DNA from: JBGPIT01 sp041485125
GTDB lineage: Bacteria; Desulfobacterota; Binatia; UTPRO1
Assembly (NCBI GenBank): GCA_041485125.1
Contig: JBGPIT010000211.1
Span: 1-8,769, forward strand
Direction: 5' to 3'
Length of the DNA: 8,769 bases
The notes under the pieces were generated by a model. It was not told the DNA's origin. It saw only the letters and a program-made list of their open reading frames with translations, and did not search any database. Of this stretch, positions 6,893 through 8,769 are shown one piece after another. The position numbers and the translations under genes were made by a program. Position 1 is the first letter of the stretch; each line of letters begins with the position of its first letter.

Positions 6893-7855
6893 ATGAGACC
6901 GCAATCGAGATCAGCGCCCGATGCCGAGGCGCAGCCGGCGCCGGTCGAACGGCCCGGCCTGGCGACGCTGGCGATCCTCGCCACGATCGTCATGTGGGGT
7001 CTCAGCAGCGTCGCGATCAAGGCAGTCGGCGCGAGCGGCCTCGTGACGGCGCTTTACCGGCTCTGGTTCGCGATCCCGCTGCTCTGGATCTCGGTGCTGC
7101 TCCCGCAGGTGCGGAGCACGCTCGATCGGCGCTGGCTACGCGGCTCGGTGCTCGGCGGGTCGCTCTTCGCGGTGCACCAGATGCTCTACTTCAGCGGCTT
7201 GAAGCTCACGACGGTGACGAACATGAACATCATCGGCGCGCTGCAGCCGGTGCTGGTCCTCTGGGTCGCCGGTCCGTTGTTCGGCGAGCACGCGAGCCGC
7301 TCCTCGGCGCTGTGGTCGGCGGCGGCGCTCACCGGCACCGCGCTCGTGGTCGCCGGCGCGCGTGCGGCGCCGACGTGGAGTGCCGCCGGCGATGCCGTCG
7401 CGGTCCTGAACCTCTTCGCCTTCACCGCCTACTTCCTCGCCTCGAAGCGGGTGCGCGCGACGACCGGGGCGTGGGCGTACGTCGTCGGCATGACGACGGT
7501 CTCGGGCCTGGTGATGCTCCTCGTCTGTCTCGCCACCGGACAGGACCTCGGCTCGCCGCGTGGGTTCGAGTGGCTCGTCATCCTCGCGATCGCGGTCTTC
7601 CCCGGGACGCTCGGCCACGTGCTCATGAACTGGGCGCACGCCCACGTGTCGGCGTTCTCGATCTCGATGCTGCTGCTCGGCGTCCCGGTCGTCGCCGCCG
7701 CGGCCGCCGCGCTCGTGCTCGGCGAGCACATCACCGGGCTGCAGATCCTCGGTGGCGCCGTGGTCCTGGTCGCGATCGCCAACGTCGTGCTGCGGATGGA
7801 CCGTCGTACGGCCGAGGCCCTCGCCGAAAGCGCTGCGGAAACCGACGCGCCCTGA
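6893..7855 (+). CDS. EamA/DMT-superfamily transporter
   Basis: A 320-residue inner-membrane protein with about ten hydrophobic helices arranged as two EamA repeats, roughly residues 23-155 and 167-301. Each repeat ends in the family's Pro...Gly-Glu segment: LQPVLVLWVAGPLFGE (117-132) and GVPVVAAAAAALVLGE (263-278). The first helix has the usual MWGLSSVAIK form. A charged, Pro/Ala-rich N-terminus (1-20) and an acidic, Ala-rich tail (302-320) lie outside the membrane. Drug/metabolite-superfamily members of this type export or import small metabolites such as amino acids or nucleosides; the substrate is not predictable here. There is no strong ribosome binding site before ATG 6893. It lies 95 bases after the endonuclease gene and returns to very high G+C (45 of 60 bases in 7261-7320), so it belongs to the host background. 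It converges on the PII gene. Confidence 0.93.
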   Translation: MRPQSRSAPDAEAQPAPVERPGLATLAILATIVMWGLSSVAIKAVGASGLVTALYRLWFAIPLLWISVLLPQVRSTLDRRWLRGSVLGGSLFAVHQMLYFSGLKLTTVTNMNIIGALQPVLVLWVAGPLFGEHASRSSALWSAAALTGTALVVAGARAAPTWSAAGDAVAVLNLFAFTAYFLASKRVRATTGAWAYVVGMTTVSGLVMLLVCLATGQDLGSPRGFEWLVILAIAVFPGTLGHVLMNWAHAHVSAFSISMLLLGVPVVAAAAAALVLGEHITGLQILGGAVVLVAIANVVLRMDRRTAEALAESAAETDAP

Positions 7856-7905
7856 CGGCAGCCCCGGATGAGGGCACGCGTCGCCGCGAGGCACAGGTCG
7901 CGCTC

Positions 7906-8244
7906 TCAGAGGGCTTCGATGCTGTGCTCGCCGGTGCGTATGCGAACGACCTCGTCCACCGGCGTCATGCTGACTTTCCCGTCGCCGAGCTTGCCCGTCT
8001 TGGCGGCCCGCCTCAGCACCTCCACCACCTGCCGCGCCTTCGCGTTCTCGAGCACCATTTCGATCTTGATCCTCGGCAGGGACGTCACGACGTACTCCAC
8101 GCCTCGGTAGAGCTCGTTGTGGCCCTCCTGCCGGCCGAAGCCCTGCACCTTCGACACCGTCAGGAGGTCGACCCCCACCTTCGCCAACGCCTCCTTCACG
8201 TCGTCGAGCTTGAACGGCTTGATGATGGCCTCGACCTTCTTCAT
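7906..8244 (-). CDS. PII nitrogen-regulatory protein (GlnB/GlnK type)
   Basis: A 112-residue trimeric signal protein that reads 2-oxoglutarate and ATP/ADP and controls partners such as ammonium transporters, NtrB or GlnE. It opens with MKKVEAIIKPFKLDDVKEAL and carries the PII signature YRGVEY (46-51), including the T-loop tyrosine Y51 that is uridylylated in proteobacteria. The B-loop TGKLGDGK spans 83-90 and the C-loop RIRTGE 101-106. Full length for the family. The start at 8244 is supported by a strong Shine-Dalgarno; a longer frame from 8310 would add 22 residues absent from PII proteins. Y51 suggests control by a GlnD-type uridylyltransferase. No amtB or glnA is visible beside it, so GlnB and GlnK cannot be told apart. 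It is transcribed toward the EamA gene, with 50 bases between the stops. Confidence 0.96.
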   Translation of the reverse strand: MKKVEAIIKPFKLDDVKEALAKVGVDLLTVSKVQGFGRQEGHNELYRGVEYVVTSLPRIKIEMVLENAKARQVVEVLRRAAKTGKLGDGKVSMTPVDEVVRIRTGEHSIEAL

Positions 8245-8246
8245 CG

Positions 8247-8255
8247 CTCCCTCCC
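8247..8255 (-). promoter_or_regulatory. Ribosome binding site of the PII gene
   Basis: On the minus strand GGGAGGGAG stands just before the ATG at 8244; the GGGAGG part has a five-base spacer. This fixes the short start. Confidence 0.8.
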
Positions 8256-8290
8256 ACAGCGCGACGCGATTCGCGATGGGGGGAAGAGCA

Positions 8291-8357
8291 ATCGCGAGAC
8301 CATCCACCACACGAGGTACGTCGGTCTCCTATGAAGGATGGAGGGACATCGCGAGAC
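8291..8357. repeat. 10-bp direct repeat upstream of the PII gene
   Basis: ATCGCGAGAC occurs exactly at 8291-8300 and 8348-8357, 57 bases apart. A related ATTCGCGAT lies at 8269-8277, nearer the start codon. All three share a TCGCGA core and lie in the 144 bases between the PII start and the response-regulator stop, where the PII promoter should be. It may be a regulator-binding array or chance. Confidence 0.3.
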
Positions 8358-8366
8358 GCGACGCCC

Positions 8367-8385
8367 CGACGGCGTGTGGCCGTCG
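8367..8385 (-). terminator. Weak hairpin just after the response-regulator stop
   Basis: CGACGGC, loop of five bases, GCCGTCG: a perfect 7-bp stem beginning three bases past the TGA at 8389-8391. No run of T follows on the minus strand, so if it ends transcription it is not a classical intrinsic terminator. It could separate the regulator transcript from the PII gene. Confidence 0.3.
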
Positions 8386-8388
8386 ATC

Positions 8389-8769
8389 TCAGGGCTCGCG
8401 CTCGTGCGCGCCGATGAGCCCGACCCGGACCGCGTAGAGCGCGAGCTCGACCCGGTCGCGAAGGCCGAGCTTCTGGAAGACGTTGTTGACGTGCGTTTTG
8501 ACCGTCACCTCGGTGATGTCGAGGCAGCGTGCGACCTCGGCGTTCCGGAGCCCACGCGCGACGTGCCGCACGATGTCGCGCTCGCGCGCCGTCAGGGCGG
8601 CGCTCGCCGGCTCGCGCAGCCGCGCCACGACGTCCGCTTGCAGCGACGGCGGCATCCACACCTCGCCCTTGGTCACGGCATTGAGCGCCGTGAGCAGCGT
8701 CTCGATCGCGTAGCGCTTGAAGACGATCGCGCGTGCGCCGGCGCGAACCGCGGCCACCGCATCGTCGAC
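8389..8769 (-). CDS. NarL/FixJ-type response regulator, C-terminal part (5' partial)
   Basis: 126 residues are visible; the frame is open to the window edge, so the start and phospho-acceptor Asp lie outside. The first ~30 residues (AAVRAGARAIVFKRYAIETL) are the end of a receiver domain, with the conserved Lys at visible residue 18 (FK). A short linker leads to a LuxR-type helix-turn-helix: LTARERDIVRHVARG from ~59, then NAEVARCLDITEVTVKTHV with the recognition helix at ~88-102, ending QKLGLRDRVELALYAV. This arrangement is a DNA-binding transcription factor controlled by a partner histidine kinase, which is not in the window. It lies 144 bases upstream of PII on the same strand, but a hairpin and a repeat-bearing gap separate them, so co-transcription is uncertain. 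Confidence 0.93.
   Translation of the reverse strand, partial: VDDAVAAVRAGARAIVFKRYAIETLLTALNAVTKGEVWMPPSLQADVVARLREPASAALTARERDIVRHVARGLRNAEVARCLDITEVTVKTHVNNVFQKLGLRDRVELALYAVRVGLIGAHEREP

Noticed and set aside
8245..8388. Sigma-54 promoter for the PII gene
   Set aside because: No GG-N10-GC element of TGGCAC-N5-TTGCA type was found on the minus strand in this gap.
7136..8659. A 507-codon open frame on the minus strand across the EamA, PII and regulator genes
   Set aside because: Low-complexity Arg/Ala/Gly-rich translation opposite and out of frame with well-recognised genes; a shadow of high G+C third positions. The same applies to the long frames at 160-1410, 1543-2625, 2248-3330, 3219-4172 and 6994-8334.

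Overview
The window is GC-rich bacterial chromosomal DNA carrying eight convincing protein-coding genes and no RNA gene that I can see. The mix of a TMTC-like membrane protein with TPRs, a secreted protein with paired four-cysteine repeats, a PAPS-type sulfotransferase, a GFA-family protein and a PII protein suggests an uncultured soil or sediment lineage of the old 'Deltaproteobacteria' sort (Binatota/Desulfobacterota-like or Myxococcota). That placement is inference from style and composition, not from a marker gene.

Layout. Positions 2-1651 (+) hold the C-terminal part of a multi-pass membrane protein ending in three TPRs; its start lies outside the window. Positions 1790-3259 (+) encode a secreted protein made of two tandem four-cysteine helical repeats, a fibronectin-III-like middle and a histidine-phosphatase domain. 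Positions 3327-4310 (+) encode a sulfotransferase, followed 20 bases later by a small zinc-binding GFA/CENP-V protein (4331-4750).

Then comes a 395-base stretch with no secure gene (4751-5145). It holds a strong hairpin and a possible 57-codon ORF with a faint PilZ-like motif. Next is a compact two-gene type II restriction-modification module: a D12-class adenine methyltransferase (5146-6243) and, 5 bases on, a small PD-(D/E)XK endonuclease (6249-6797). These two genes are visibly poorer in G+C than their neighbours and look like an acquired cassette.

Past the cassette an EamA/DMT-type transporter (6893-7855, +) converges on a PII nitrogen-signalling protein (7906-8244, -). Upstream of PII on the same strand is the C-terminal part of a NarL/FixJ-type response regulator (8389-8769, -), cut by the window end. 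The region before the PII gene carries an exact 10-bp direct repeat.

Working together: only the methyltransferase and endonuclease form a clear functional unit. Sulfotransferase and GFA are probably co-transcribed, but no shared pathway can be read from the sequence. The best candidates for something under-described are the secreted cysteine-repeat/phosphatase fusion and the endonuclease of the restriction module. I see no sign of a wholly new multi-gene system.
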